DNA from: PALSA-1296 sp037143335
Lineage (GTDB): Bacteria > Bacteroidota > Ignavibacteria > Palsa-1295
Direction: 5' to 3'
DNA: 64,000 bases
NCBI GenBank assembly: GCA_037143335.1
Contig: JBAWZA010000001.1
Location: 1 to 64,000, forward strand
Part shown: positions 53,061 through 61,728 of the stretch, in pieces
Numbering within the stretch: the stretch's first letter is position 1
How the letters are laid out: each line of letters begins with the position of its first letter
Notes under the pieces: generated by a model
What the model was told of the DNA's origin: nothing
What the model saw: only the letters and a program-made list of their open reading frames with translations
The model's database searches: none
Program-made: the position numbers and the translations under genes

Positions 53061-53987
53061 ATGAAACAGTTCCAAAACATTCTTGCATTTTTTTTTCTTT
53101 CGTGTCTTACATCTATAAGCTCTTTTGCGAGCGTGCCGGATAGCTGTGTGCAGCTTTGCTATCTTCACGATTATTATGACAGCACCCATTATGGGATTTG
53201 TCATAATCCTGACTCTGTCAAGGTAGATACATGCAGTGGCTCCTTGACGCATGGTGAATTGTATGGAAAGAAATGGTTTAATGTACGTTTTGATCCCTAT
53301 GCAATATCACTCCCATCAGCACCCTATGATACAGTACTAGAAGTAAGGTGGACTTCAATCGACACTTCATACACTTCACTTCGAACATCATTTTCTGTTT
53401 TGGAATCAAAATTTGGTACCCTTTGGCTGAGGAAGGGCTCACCAGACCTTACAGACCCAGCCGATTCCTCGAGTCATGTCTATCAAATGAGATTTGAAAA
53501 TTATGTGTGCATTGATTCAGTTGTCAATGACTTAGAAAATATTGCTGGGCTTGTTAGACCGTATTTCCTGAGCAATCCGGGATTTTTGATGACAGTGCCA
53601 AACGATAGAGGATTGAAGCCAATGACACCAATCACTGACATACAAGCTGCTGGCTGGAATCTTCAATCATGGGGCTTTTTTTATCAACCGGAATTTCATA
53701 CCAGGGGTTTTGGGTGGTCACTCTATAGTATTAACGCACCAATGGCATGGGAAATAACGAAAGGAAAATCTTCAATTCATATTATCGGTGTGGACGAATT
53801 CCGACATCAAAATTCTACCACACATCCTGCTTCGATTAATCCGGATCTGATACCTAATTTCATACAAAATGTAGCTACTACACCAAGTACAGGACAGGAG
53901 GTAGTGGGTAACGGCAAAGAAATAGCAGATTATCCATGTTTCCATTTGAGCGTTGTGAGGGGGAGAAACTCTAGGGAGTGGGACTAA
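53061..53987 (+). CDS. Secreted protein with repeated domain and truncated subtilase-like region
   Basis: 308 residues, ATG 53061 preceded by AGGAG. A signal peptide (MKQFQNILAFFFLSCLTSIS) leads to the repeated domain (about 39-174), then a segment resembling the start of an S8 subtilase catalytic domain: WSLYSINAPMAWEITKGKSS, IIGVDEF with the Asp of the family, and NPDLIPNF. After VVGNGKEIADYPCFH the frame reads an unlike tail (LSVVRGRNSREWD) and stops; the His and Ser catalytic blocks are missing. I infer a broken or truncated protease gene. It is less likely a domain with a non-proteolytic role. Confidence 0.65.
   Translation: MKQFQNILAFFFLSCLTSISSFASVPDSCVQLCYLHDYYDSTHYGICHNPDSVKVDTCSGSLTHGELYGKKWFNVRFDPYAISLPSAPYDTVLEVRWTSIDTSYTSLRTSFSVLESKFGTLWLRKGSPDLTDPADSSSHVYQMRFENYVCIDSVVNDLENIAGLVRPYFLSNPGFLMTVPNDRGLKPMTPITDIQAAGWNLQSWGFFYQPEFHTRGFGWSLYSINAPMAWEITKGKSSIHIIGVDEFRHQNSTTHPASINPDLIPNFIQNVATTPSTGQEVVGNGKEIADYPCFHLSVVRGRNSREWD
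53175..53582 (+). repeat. 408-bp perfect direct repeat, copy B
   Basis: Matches 52361-52768 without a visible difference. The protein flanks remain similar beyond the block (NPGILLSIPT against NPGFLMTVPN), suggesting gene conversion between older paralogs. Confidence 0.92.
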
Positions 53988-54083
53988 TCGCCTTTTAAAA
54001 TCATATAAAACAACGACTTAGGCGGAGAGTCGCAAAATTATCTGGGTAAGCCATTTTGGGCTAGTTGGGACGAAATTTCCGGA

Positions 54084-54118
54084 TTTGAAACGATTCGAGT
54101 GGAAATGTTGTATATTTG
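54084..54118 (+). promoter_or_regulatory. Promoter-like elements TTTG and TATATTTG
   Basis: TATATTTG at 54111-54118 is a perfect match to the TAnnTTTG -7 consensus; the nearest TTTG (54084-54087) is 23 bases upstream, longer than the usual 19-20. The start codon lies 49 bases downstream. Confidence 0.5.
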
Positions 54119-54166
54119 TGTGAACTCTCTCTCGACGAAACACATAATCGAAGGGAAAAACAAACA

Positions 54167-54688
54167 ATGAAGATTCGAGGATTACTAATTGCAGCATCGT
54201 GTATCGCGCTTTCAGCCGCATCGGCTTTTGCGCAGTATTCGATTGCCTCAAGCGTAATCGGCTCGGGCGGCGGACCAATGTCGAACGGCACCTATTCTAT
54301 GAATGGGACAGTCGGTCAGGCAGTAATTGGACCAACGTCTAACTCGGTATTTGTAGTAGATCAGGGATTCTGGCACACGTTGTCAGCAGTCAGTGGTGTT
54401 ACTCCAGCGCCGGGCTATAACGCCGGATATGATCTTGAGCAGAACTTCCCGAACCCGTTTAACCCGTCAACGGTTATTCGCTTCTCCGTTCCTGAGCGTG
54501 TACGCGTGACCCTCAAGGTCATGAACTTGCTCGGTGAAGAGGTTAAGCGTCTGATCGACGGCGAGTATTTCGAGGCCGGTAAGTACGATGTCGATTTTCT
54601 TGCGACAGGTATTCCGTCTGGTACATACGTTTACAAGCTTGAGGCAGGAAACTACGTCAAGTCTCGTAAAATGGTACTGGCGAAATAA
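54167..54688 (+). CDS. Small T9SS cargo protein
   Basis: ATG 54167 opens a signal peptide (MKIRGLLIAASCIALSAASA); an ATG at 54116 would put the promoter element in the coding part. 173 residues. The mature region has a short Gly/Ser-rich domain (SSVIGSGGGPMSNGTYSMNG, VGQAVIGP, VVDQGFWHT), typical of many Bacteroidota surface proteins, followed by a strong T9SS sorting domain (LEQNFPNPFNPSTVIRFSV, GIPSGTYVYKLEAGN). It has its own promoter and terminator, so it is probably well expressed. Confidence 0.88.
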   Translation: MKIRGLLIAASCIALSAASAFAQYSIASSVIGSGGGPMSNGTYSMNGTVGQAVIGPTSNSVFVVDQGFWHTLSAVSGVTPAPGYNAGYDLEQNFPNPFNPSTVIRFSVPERVRVTLKVMNLLGEEVKRLIDGEYFEAGKYDVDFLATGIPSGTYVYKLEAGNYVKSRKMVLAK

Positions 54689-54732
54689 CCTATCCTAAAG
54701 AGAAGTATTTCGACGAGAGTATCAACTCTTTT

Positions 54733-54763
54733 AAAACCCCTTCAATTCGAAGGGGTTTTTTTT
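54733..54763 (+). terminator. Rho-independent terminator after the small T9SS gene
   Basis: An 11-bp stem AAAACCCCTTC / GAAGGGGTTTT with a 5-base loop and eight T. Confidence 0.92.
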
Positions 54764-54791
54764 ATGTTCGATTTTCGATGATGATTCAGAG

Positions 54792-54834
54792 CAGACGATA
54801 CCCGCTGTGCCATTTTTTGGTACGCGATCGTCTG
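54792..54834. other. Two-stem hairpin in the leader of the DUF1800 gene
   Basis: CAGACGAT (54792-54799) pairs with ATCGTCTG (54827-54834); inside it GTGCCA (54807-54812) pairs with TGGTAC (54818-54823), with one wobble. It lies about 120 bases ahead of the DUF1800 start and has no T tract at the end, so it is not a simple terminator. It may be an operator, part of an RNA leader or a chance palindrome. Confidence 0.45.
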
Positions 54835-54956
54835 GTAAAAGTTGGAATTCGATGCGAGAAATTTTTCAGATTGATGTAACTTCACATCAACCGAATCGTT
54901 TTGTTTCTATACCTGTTGGTTATGTGATTGGAATGAATTTCATGATGAATTGACTA

Positions 54957-56573
54957 ATGGCAAATAGAGAAACTCCTACATCCTTGAACCTCAACCCTTA
55001 TACGGGTGAATGGGGCTACACCCAAGTGGCACATTTGCTGCGTCGTACGATGTTCGGTGCGACGGTCGCTGATATTGCAAAGATCCAAGCGAAGTCTATG
55101 TCCGATGCTGTTGATCTACTCTTAGCAGATCAACCAGCTCCTCCGGATGCACCATTGGTTTGGTACCACATAGAAATCGGCGGTGTGGTTGATGGACAGA
55201 CATGGGTGAATCTTGATTATAATTCCGTAAATGATTTCAACCGCTCTCAATCATTGGTCGGTTGGTATGTCCAGTTACTCTTGACTCAAAATATTTCGAT
55301 CCGCGAAAAGATGACGCTGTTTTGGCACAATCATTTTTCGTGCGGTATTACGGCAGTGAGCGATGCCCGTTATATGTACATTCATAACGGACTGATTCGT
55401 AGCAATGCACTTGGTAATTTTAAGACATTAGTGAAATCCGTCACGCTCGATCCAGCGATGCTCCGGTACTTGAGTGGAAACAAGAACGTCGCCACAGCAC
55501 CGAACGAAAACTTTGCGCGTGAACTTCAAGAATTATTTACAATCGGCAAAGGGAGCGAGGTCTCAGCTGGCGATTACACAACCTACACTGAAGCTGATGT
55601 CAAAGCGGCGGCCCATGTTCTCACAGGCTGGAAAGATGATCGTGATACAATCACGGCAGTATTTAACGCCAGCCAGCATGATCCTGGCGACAAGCAATTT
55701 TCTGTGAGATACGCGAATACCGTTATCAAAGGATCAACAGATCAAACCGGAGCTGAACGAGAGCTTGATGATCTGATCACGATGATTTTCAATCAAAATG
55801 AGACTGCGCGGTACGTATGCAGAAAGTTATTCAGCTGGTTCGTGGATTACAAAATTGATGATGCAATCGAACAAAATGTGATTGGCGTGATGGCGCAGAC
55901 ACTTATCTTTAATAATTTTGAGATCAAGCCAGTCCTTTCACAACTATTGAAGAGTTCGCTCTTTTATGATGCAGCATATCGTGGTTGTATGATTAAGACG
56001 CCAATTGATTTGGTGATTGGGTCTGTGCGGACACTGGGGATTGCGATGCCTTCGCCGGATAAGATCACCACTCAATACTATGGTTTTATCTCGCTTCGCG
56101 AAACCGCTGGTCACATGCAAATGTCTCTGCTCGAACCACCGAACGTAGCAGGTTGGCCCGAGTACTACGAAGCACCGCAATATCACGAACTGTGGTTGAA
56201 TTCGGGTACGCTTGGTGCGAGGGTAACTTTTTTGGATGATATTGCAACAGATAAATTTCAGCTGGTTGTTCAGGATTACGAAAAGACCTCGTTCGATCCG
56301 ACTCAGCTCATCAAGCAATTATCAGATCCGACGGATCCGAAAAAAATAATTGCTGACTTAGCAAAACTTTTGTATCCCAATCCACTTGCTGATGATCAGA
56401 TGACATCGCTTCATGAACAGCTACTATCGGGTTTACCAGATTATGAATGGACGAGCGAGTGGACAACATTTTTGGCTGATCCTCTTAACCCCACAAAGAA
56501 GGCAGCGGTAAAAACGAAACTGGTAACTTTGATTAAGTACATGCTCGAGCTTGCCGAGTATCAGCTCATGTAA
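54957..56573 (+). CDS. DUF1800 family protein
   Basis: 538 residues, no signal peptide from the chosen ATG. Diagnostic segments: HLLRRTMFGATVADI near the N-terminus, KMTLFWHNHFSCG, NENFARELQELFTIG, AAAHVLTGW and LEPPNVAGWPEYYE. DUF1800 genes almost always precede a DUF1501 gene, and here the two overlap as TAATG (56571-56575). The function is unknown; the family is frequent in Planctomycetes and Bacteroidota. Confidence 0.93.
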   Translation: MANRETPTSLNLNPYTGEWGYTQVAHLLRRTMFGATVADIAKIQAKSMSDAVDLLLADQPAPPDAPLVWYHIEIGGVVDGQTWVNLDYNSVNDFNRSQSLVGWYVQLLLTQNISIREKMTLFWHNHFSCGITAVSDARYMYIHNGLIRSNALGNFKTLVKSVTLDPAMLRYLSGNKNVATAPNENFARELQELFTIGKGSEVSAGDYTTYTEADVKAAAHVLTGWKDDRDTITAVFNASQHDPGDKQFSVRYANTVIKGSTDQTGAERELDDLITMIFNQNETARYVCRKLFSWFVDYKIDDAIEQNVIGVMAQTLIFNNFEIKPVLSQLLKSSLFYDAAYRGCMIKTPIDLVIGSVRTLGIAMPSPDKITTQYYGFISLRETAGHMQMSLLEPPNVAGWPEYYEAPQYHELWLNSGTLGARVTFLDDIATDKFQLVVQDYEKTSFDPTQLIKQLSDPTDPKKIIADLAKLLYPNPLADDQMTSLHEQLLSGLPDYEWTSEWTTFLADPLNPTKKAAVKTKLVTLIKYMLELAEYQLM

Positions 56574-56614
56574 TGCACGGAAAACATTTTTCAGAAGAAT
56601 CACAGGAGATACTC

Positions 56615-58162
56615 ATGAAACGCAGAGATTTTTTGAAAGCGGCGCCAGCAACATTGCTACCATTTCTTGTTGGCGGATTTTCGATTAAGGCATTCGCTGA
56701 TAGTCCGATGTTGCACAACATGCTGCCGATGAGTTCAGCATCTGATCGTATTTTGGTACTCGTTCAACTCATCGGTGGAAATGATGGACTTCAGACCGTT
56801 GTGCCACTTGACCAATACTCCAAGTTAGTGGCAGCCAGACCGAATATCGTTCTTGCCGAAAAAGATACTCTGAAAATTACTGATACCAATGCATTTCACC
56901 CGAACATGGTGGGTATGCAGAACTTATACAAAGATGGCAAAATTGCGATTGTCCAGAACGTAAGTTATCCCGAAGCGAACTACTCGCATTTCCGTTCAAT
57001 GGATATATGGCTCTCAGGAGCTAATTACAATCAGGTGCTGACAACAGGTTGGATCGGTAGATATCTCGATCAAGAGTATCCCGGATTTCCAACTGGTTAT
57101 CCGAACGCAAACACTCCTGATCCGATAGCAATTCAGATCGGCGCTGCTGTCACGCTTGGTCTTGAAGGCCCGAACGGAAACATGGGGATGACGTTTAGCG
57201 ACCCAACCGCATTCAATACCGTTATTAACAACACTACATCACCAACGGCTAACACCCGTGCCGGGGATGAACTCAAGTACATCCGAGCAGTTGGTCAGCA
57301 ATTAGAAAAATTTGGCACGCCGGTGAAAAGTGCTGCTGCGAAAGGGAAGACACTTTCAGCAAAGTGGCCGACGACGCCAAATGTACTTGCCGATCAATTA
57401 CGAATCGTGGCAAGCCTTATCTCAGGCGGACTTCAGACGAAAATTTATTTAGTAAATTTGGGAGGTTTTGATTCACATACCGATCAACGTCGCGACCAAG
57501 ACCCATTGCTCGCAAATTTATCGGATGCTATGGCGGCGTTTCAGGATGAACTTCAACTTCACTCACTCGAAGATCGAGTTCTTGGAATGACCTTCAGTGA
57601 ATTTGGTCGCAGAATAAAATCAAACGATTCAGGTGGTACCGACCATGGTTCTGCCGCCCCACTTTTCTTATTTGGTACCAAGGTAATTGCAGGAATGCAC
57701 GGTGATAATCCGGTTCTACCAGCGACTGCAACTCCGGATGATAACCTTGCAATGCAGTATGACTTCCGCCAAATTTATGCCTCCGTTTTGAAAGAATGGT
57801 TTGGGACTTCAGATACCGAAATTGCCACGACACTTCTCAAAAAATATGCGACGATACCAATCATTCAGCAACAAGCTGGTGTGATTACATCACAGCCAAC
57901 CACCTCTATACAACTTCTGCAAAATTATCCGAACCCGTGCAACGCATCAACGACACTTTCCTTCAGATCAAGTGGGTCTCAGGCGACAATTTATCTTTCA
58001 GATATCCAGGGTCGTTTGGTAAGGACTGTCTATGAAGGGAAGGGCGGCACTGGTATTCAAAGTGTCGTCATAGATACTCGTGATCTGCCGAGTGGCACAT
58101 ATTTCTACCGACTTGAATCGGAAGGAATCTCAATATCGAAAGAGATGATTGTTGTCCGATGA
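56615..58162 (+). CDS. DUF1501 family protein with Tat-like signal and T9SS sorting domain
   Basis: ATG 56615 is preceded by AGGAG with 6-base spacing and opens a twin-arginine signal (MKRRDFLKAAPATLLPFLVG); a second in-frame ATG at 56573 overlaps the DUF1800 stop. 515 residues. The DUF1501 domain, related to the alkaline phosphatase/sulfatase fold, shows QLIGGNDGLQTVVPL, NYSHFRSMDIWLSG, GGFDSHTDQR and GGTDHGSAAPLFLFG. The C-terminus is a T9SS type A sorting domain (LLQNYPNPCNASTTLSF, GTYFYRLESEG). Export by Tat followed by T9SS sorting would place a folded protein at the surface. Confidence 0.9.
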   Translation: MKRRDFLKAAPATLLPFLVGGFSIKAFADSPMLHNMLPMSSASDRILVLVQLIGGNDGLQTVVPLDQYSKLVAARPNIVLAEKDTLKITDTNAFHPNMVGMQNLYKDGKIAIVQNVSYPEANYSHFRSMDIWLSGANYNQVLTTGWIGRYLDQEYPGFPTGYPNANTPDPIAIQIGAAVTLGLEGPNGNMGMTFSDPTAFNTVINNTTSPTANTRAGDELKYIRAVGQQLEKFGTPVKSAAAKGKTLSAKWPTTPNVLADQLRIVASLISGGLQTKIYLVNLGGFDSHTDQRRDQDPLLANLSDAMAAFQDELQLHSLEDRVLGMTFSEFGRRIKSNDSGGTDHGSAAPLFLFGTKVIAGMHGDNPVLPATATPDDNLAMQYDFRQIYASVLKEWFGTSDTEIATTLLKKYATIPIIQQQAGVITSQPTTSIQLLQNYPNPCNASTTLSFRSSGSQATIYLSDIQGRLVRTVYEGKGGTGIQSVVIDTRDLPSGTYFYRLESEGISISKEMIVVR

Positions 58163-58284
58163 ACGAGGTTGTCACTACCAAAAAATAGTTAGTCTGGTTT
58201 AATATCGGAGTTGACTACACCATGAAAAAACTATAAGAGCGCAATATGCCGTTCTGTATTGAGTTTTAATCTTACTGCATAAAT

Positions 58285-60165
58285 ATGAAGCGTTTGACAA
58301 GAAGTTATTGGATGGTAATGTTAATTGGTTGTTGTGTCACACATGGAGCATGGTCACAACAGGTAACGATAACAGTTAACGCGACCCAGGACAAACATGC
58401 GGTATCGCCATACATCTATGGACGAAATCAAACATTCGATCAGCCGGCGCAATTTTATAAGGATGCAGGTTTACAGCTTGCTCGGATGAATGGTGGGAAT
58501 AATGCCTCGAAATACAATTGGCGAAAAAAAATATCGTCTCACCCGGATTGGTACAACAACGTATATGCAGAAGATTGGGATTTGATTTCACAAAACATCC
58601 AGTCAGATTTTCCGGGATTGAGAGCGATGTGGGCGTTCCAGTTGTTGGGGAAGGTGGCTTCGAACACCAGTAATAATTTTGATGATTGGAACTTCAATCA
58701 TTCACAGTATTGGAAAGGTGTAAACTGGAATTTAGCAGGAGGTGGAATTCCCGATACATCCGCTTCGGCTGCGAAGCCTCTTAAAGCAGGAGACATTAGT
58801 CTTTATACTCAGGATTGGCCTGCCGATTCTTCTGTTGAGATTCTGAACCATTGGTTCGGAGCCAAAGGACTTGGACTCAACAAGAATCAATTCATTTATT
58901 GGAACATGGATAATGAGCCTGATGTCTGGAATGGTACGCACGATGATGTGATGCCTACACTCATCTCAGCCGCTGAATTTATGGATCGGTTTATTACACT
59001 TGCTAAAAAGGCACGTGCGTTGTTCCCGGGTATCAAAATTTGTGGTCCTGTTACTACAAGCGAATGGCAATGGTTTAAATGGGGAAGCGAGAATATTACT
59101 GTTGACGGAAAGTATTATTCCTGGCTCGAATATTTTATTAAACGTTGCGCTGATGAAGAAAAGACGTCGGGCACGAGAGTGCTTGATGTAGTGGACCTTC
59201 ATAATTATCCATATTTTCCTTCGGATAATGCCGCTTTGCAACTACACCGGATGTATTACGACGAAACCTACGATTACCCAGGAGCGAATGGACTGAAAAC
59301 AATTAACGGGGGATGGGATCCTTCACAGACAAAAGAATATATTTTTAAACGTATTAATAACTGGTTAACACAGTATTTCGGACAGAGCCATGGCATCACA
59401 CTTGGAATCAGCGAATGGAGTCCTGGACCTTCCGACCCAAATCTGAGTTCTGTTATCTATGCATCGCACCTCGGTATTTTTGCTAATAGTGGAGTAGAAT
59501 ATTTCACTCCATGGAATTGGTACAATGGGATGTGGGAAACAATGCATCTCTTTAGTCGCTACGGAAAAAGCTATAGCGTTTCGAGTACTTCTTCGCTTGA
59601 GAACACCGTTTCAGCATATACGACGATAAATCAAGCTGCGGATTCCATGACCGTTATTATCGTCAACCGCGATACGAGTGCATCGCGCAATGTGAAAGTA
59701 GCTCTTAACGGATTAGCAGTAAGCGATGGAAGTTATCCGACGCTGCAATTGTCGTCCCTACCTTCAACCGAGACATTCAAATCTCACACGGACAATGCAC
59801 TCAAATCAAACAGTGTAAATGTCGCTTCAAATTCTTTCAGCGTTATTGTGCCTTCGCTTTCTACCACAGCGGTAATCTTAAAAAAAGCCTCGGCCTCAGA
59901 AGTAAATAATTCGAACGATCTGTTCTTCAGGGTTTACCCAAGTATCGCAACAGATTTTGTTAATGTAGATATGCCTTCGAGCACTTCCGAACTCACACGA
60001 ATTATCATTTTCGATGCAGCAGGGAATACCGTGAAGTCTTCGGTAGAAGCGTTTGACACTACTCCGCTCAAGTTGAATATATCAGGCCTTTCGGAAGGGT
60101 ATTATCTGCTGCAAGTTCAGAACAAGCATTTCACAGGTACTAAAGGCTTTACAATAATTCGGTAG
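58285..60165 (+). CDS. Secreted GH44-type endoglucanase/xyloglucanase with T9SS sorting domain
   Basis: 626 residues. A signal peptide (to AWSQ) precedes a catalytic domain (about 28-430) with GH44 landmarks: VSPYIYGRNQTF, RMNGGNNASKYNWR, the acid/base motif WNMDNEPDVWNGTHDD, DVVDLHNYPYF, and the nucleophile Glu in GISEWSPG. GH44 enzymes cut beta-1,4-glucans such as cellulose and xyloglucan. A beta-sandwich module (about 435-540) and a T9SS sorting domain (FRVYPSIATDFVNVDM ... GYYLLQVQ) follow. It converges with paaD, four bases apart. Confidence 0.82.
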   Translation: MKRLTRSYWMVMLIGCCVTHGAWSQQVTITVNATQDKHAVSPYIYGRNQTFDQPAQFYKDAGLQLARMNGGNNASKYNWRKKISSHPDWYNNVYAEDWDLISQNIQSDFPGLRAMWAFQLLGKVASNTSNNFDDWNFNHSQYWKGVNWNLAGGGIPDTSASAAKPLKAGDISLYTQDWPADSSVEILNHWFGAKGLGLNKNQFIYWNMDNEPDVWNGTHDDVMPTLISAAEFMDRFITLAKKARALFPGIKICGPVTTSEWQWFKWGSENITVDGKYYSWLEYFIKRCADEEKTSGTRVLDVVDLHNYPYFPSDNAALQLHRMYYDETYDYPGANGLKTINGGWDPSQTKEYIFKRINNWLTQYFGQSHGITLGISEWSPGPSDPNLSSVIYASHLGIFANSGVEYFTPWNWYNGMWETMHLFSRYGKSYSVSSTSSLENTVSAYTTINQAADSMTVIIVNRDTSASRNVKVALNGLAVSDGSYPTLQLSSLPSTETFKSHTDNALKSNSVNVASNSFSVIVPSLSTTAVILKKASASEVNNSNDLFFRVYPSIATDFVNVDMPSSTSELTRIIIFDAAGNTVKSSVEAFDTTPLKLNISGLSEGYYLLQVQNKHFTGTKGFTIIR

Positions 60166-60169
60166 GCAG

Positions 60170-60640
60170 TTAGATGCTCTTAAAATAGTCGAATGCCTCT
60201 TTGCAGTCGTTGCACCTATAGAGTGCTTTGCAGGATGTTGATCCGAACTCGGAGATGACTTCGGTATTGAAGGAATTACAATTCGGGCATTGAATAAAAC
60301 TCACAAACTCGGCTGTTGTGTGCGGTGGCGAGATGCCGTACTTTCGTAATTTTTCTTTTGCTTCAGCTGAGAGCCAATCAGTTGTCCATGCCGGAGAGTA
60401 TGAAGTTTTAATGTTGAAATTCTCAATGCCTTTTGAACTGAGAATTTCTTTTATCTGATTCTCGATCATCTGCATCGCGGGACAACCGGAGTACGTCGGC
60501 GTGATGGTTATTTGGTAACTCGAATCGAGCAGCTTCACATTCCGAAGTATTCCCAATTCATCAATGGTAATCACAGGAATTTCTGGATCGGGAATAACGG
60601 AGAGCAGAGAATATACTTCTTCACTTGTGATCATCACCAT
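60170..60640 (-). CDS. paaD: Phenylacetyl-CoA epoxidase subunit PaaD
   Basis: 156 residues. The N-terminal MIP18/SufT-like domain contains VIPDPEIPVITIDELGI and TYSGCPAM; the C-terminal zinc-ribbon-like part has CPNCNSFNTE and CKALYRCNDC. PaaD is needed for maturation of the epoxidase iron centre. It overlaps paaC by 7 bases and is last in the operon. Confidence 0.93.
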   Translation of the reverse strand: MVMITSEEVYSLLSVIPDPEIPVITIDELGILRNVKLLDSSYQITITPTYSGCPAMQMIENQIKEILSSKGIENFNIKTSYSPAWTTDWLSAEAKEKLRKYGISPPHTTAEFVSFIQCPNCNSFNTEVISEFGSTSCKALYRCNDCKEAFDYFKSI

Positions 60641-61392
60641 GTAGCATCGGGATATGCTCTGGGAAGATATTGCAGTTCTGCGAGGATGAAGCCGAGATTT
60701 TCCGAATGAACTCCGTTTCGTCCGCCTGTTTGATTATAACCGATTGGAGGTGTCGTGAGCGTAGCTTCAGTGAGTGCGTTAGTCACTTTTGCAATCCATT
60801 TTTCCTTCAATGCTGAAGTATCGCAAGCGATGTTTGCTTGAATAAGGTCTTTCTCCACTTCATCTTGCTCAAACATTTCGCCAGTGTACATCCATAGTTC
60901 GTTCACCGCAGTCTGCATTCTGGCGTGGCTTTCGTCTGTGCCATCACCGAGCCTGAGGAGCCAATCATACGAATGACGCCAATGGTATTTTACTTCTTTG
61001 ATACACTTGGCTCCGAGACCAGAAAGAATTTCGTCTTTGCTTTTTGCAAGTTCTTCCAAGAACATGAGTTCAAACGTCGAAATAAAAAATTGCCGTGCAA
61101 TCGTCATCGCGAAATCACCATTCGGCAATTCGACTAATAAGATATTCCTGTACTGACGCTCTGCGCGCTTATAGACAAGATCATCCTCGGTTCTGCCTGT
61201 GCCTTCAACCTCAGCCGCGTATTTGTAGAGAGCTTGCGCACGACCGAGATGATCGAGTGCGATATTTGTCAGAGCTAAATCCTCTTCTAAGATCGGAGCA
61301 TTGCTCGACCACTCGCTCAAGCGATGTCCCAAGATCAGAGCATTATCCGCCTGACGAAGTAGATAAATAAAAAGAGCTTCCTGTTTTGTCAT
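60634..61392 (-). CDS. paaC: Phenylacetyl-CoA epoxidase subunit PaaC
   Basis: 252 residues. A ferritin-like structural subunit with ALILGHRLSEWSSNAP, LTNIALDHLGRAQALYKY and KEVKYHWRHSYDW. It partners PaaA and stabilises the multicomponent oxygenase. Its start overlaps the paaB stop by one base (TAATG), implying coupling. Confidence 0.95.
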   Translation of the reverse strand: MTKQEALFIYLLRQADNALILGHRLSEWSSNAPILEEDLALTNIALDHLGRAQALYKYAAEVEGTGRTEDDLVYKRAERQYRNILLVELPNGDFAMTIARQFFISTFELMFLEELAKSKDEILSGLGAKCIKEVKYHWRHSYDWLLRLGDGTDESHARMQTAVNELWMYTGEMFEQDEVEKDLIQANIACDTSALKEKWIAKVTNALTEATLTTPPIGYNQTGGRNGVHSENLGFILAELQYLPRAYPDATW

Positions 61393-61682
61393 TAGATCGC
61401 TTCAGCTCCTTCGGGCATAACATAAAACGTTGGGTGTCGATAGATCTTATCATTTGCTGGATCGAATAACATGTCAGCATCTTCGGGATTACTCGCAACG
61501 ATGTACTCCGATGGTACGACCCAAATACTTGTGCCTTCTTTGCGACGCGTATAGACATCGCGCGCATTCGTCAACGCCATTTCTTTGTCGGCGGCATGAA
61601 CGCTACCGGCATGTTTGTGTGGGATACCGGGATTAGCCTGTACAAATACTTCCCAGAGTGGCCATTGCGAATCTTGTGACAT
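61392..61682 (-). CDS. paaB: Phenylacetyl-CoA epoxidase subunit PaaB
   Basis: 96 residues. WPLWEVFVQANPGIPHKHAG, ALTNARDVYTRRKEGTSIWV and HPTFYVMPEG are diagnostic of PaaB, which bridges PaaAC dimers. The gap to paaA is 46 bases and is filled by a heptanucleotide repeat. Confidence 0.96.
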   Translation of the reverse strand: MSQDSQWPLWEVFVQANPGIPHKHAGSVHAADKEMALTNARDVYTRRKEGTSIWVVPSEYIVASNPEDADMLFDPANDKIYRHPTFYVMPEGAEAI

Positions 61683-61693
61683 ATCAAATATCC

Positions 61694-61728
61694 TAATTTG
61701 TAATTCTTAATTCGAAATTCATAATTAC
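61694..61728. repeat. Heptanucleotide tandem repeat, AATT phased every 7 bases x5
   Basis: AATT begins at 61695, 61702, 61709, 61716 and 61723, exactly 7 bases apart, in units like TAATTCT and GAAATTC. The repeat occupies most of the paaA-paaB gap and abuts the paaA stop, so copy number would alter the spacing before the paaB start. Confidence 0.85.
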
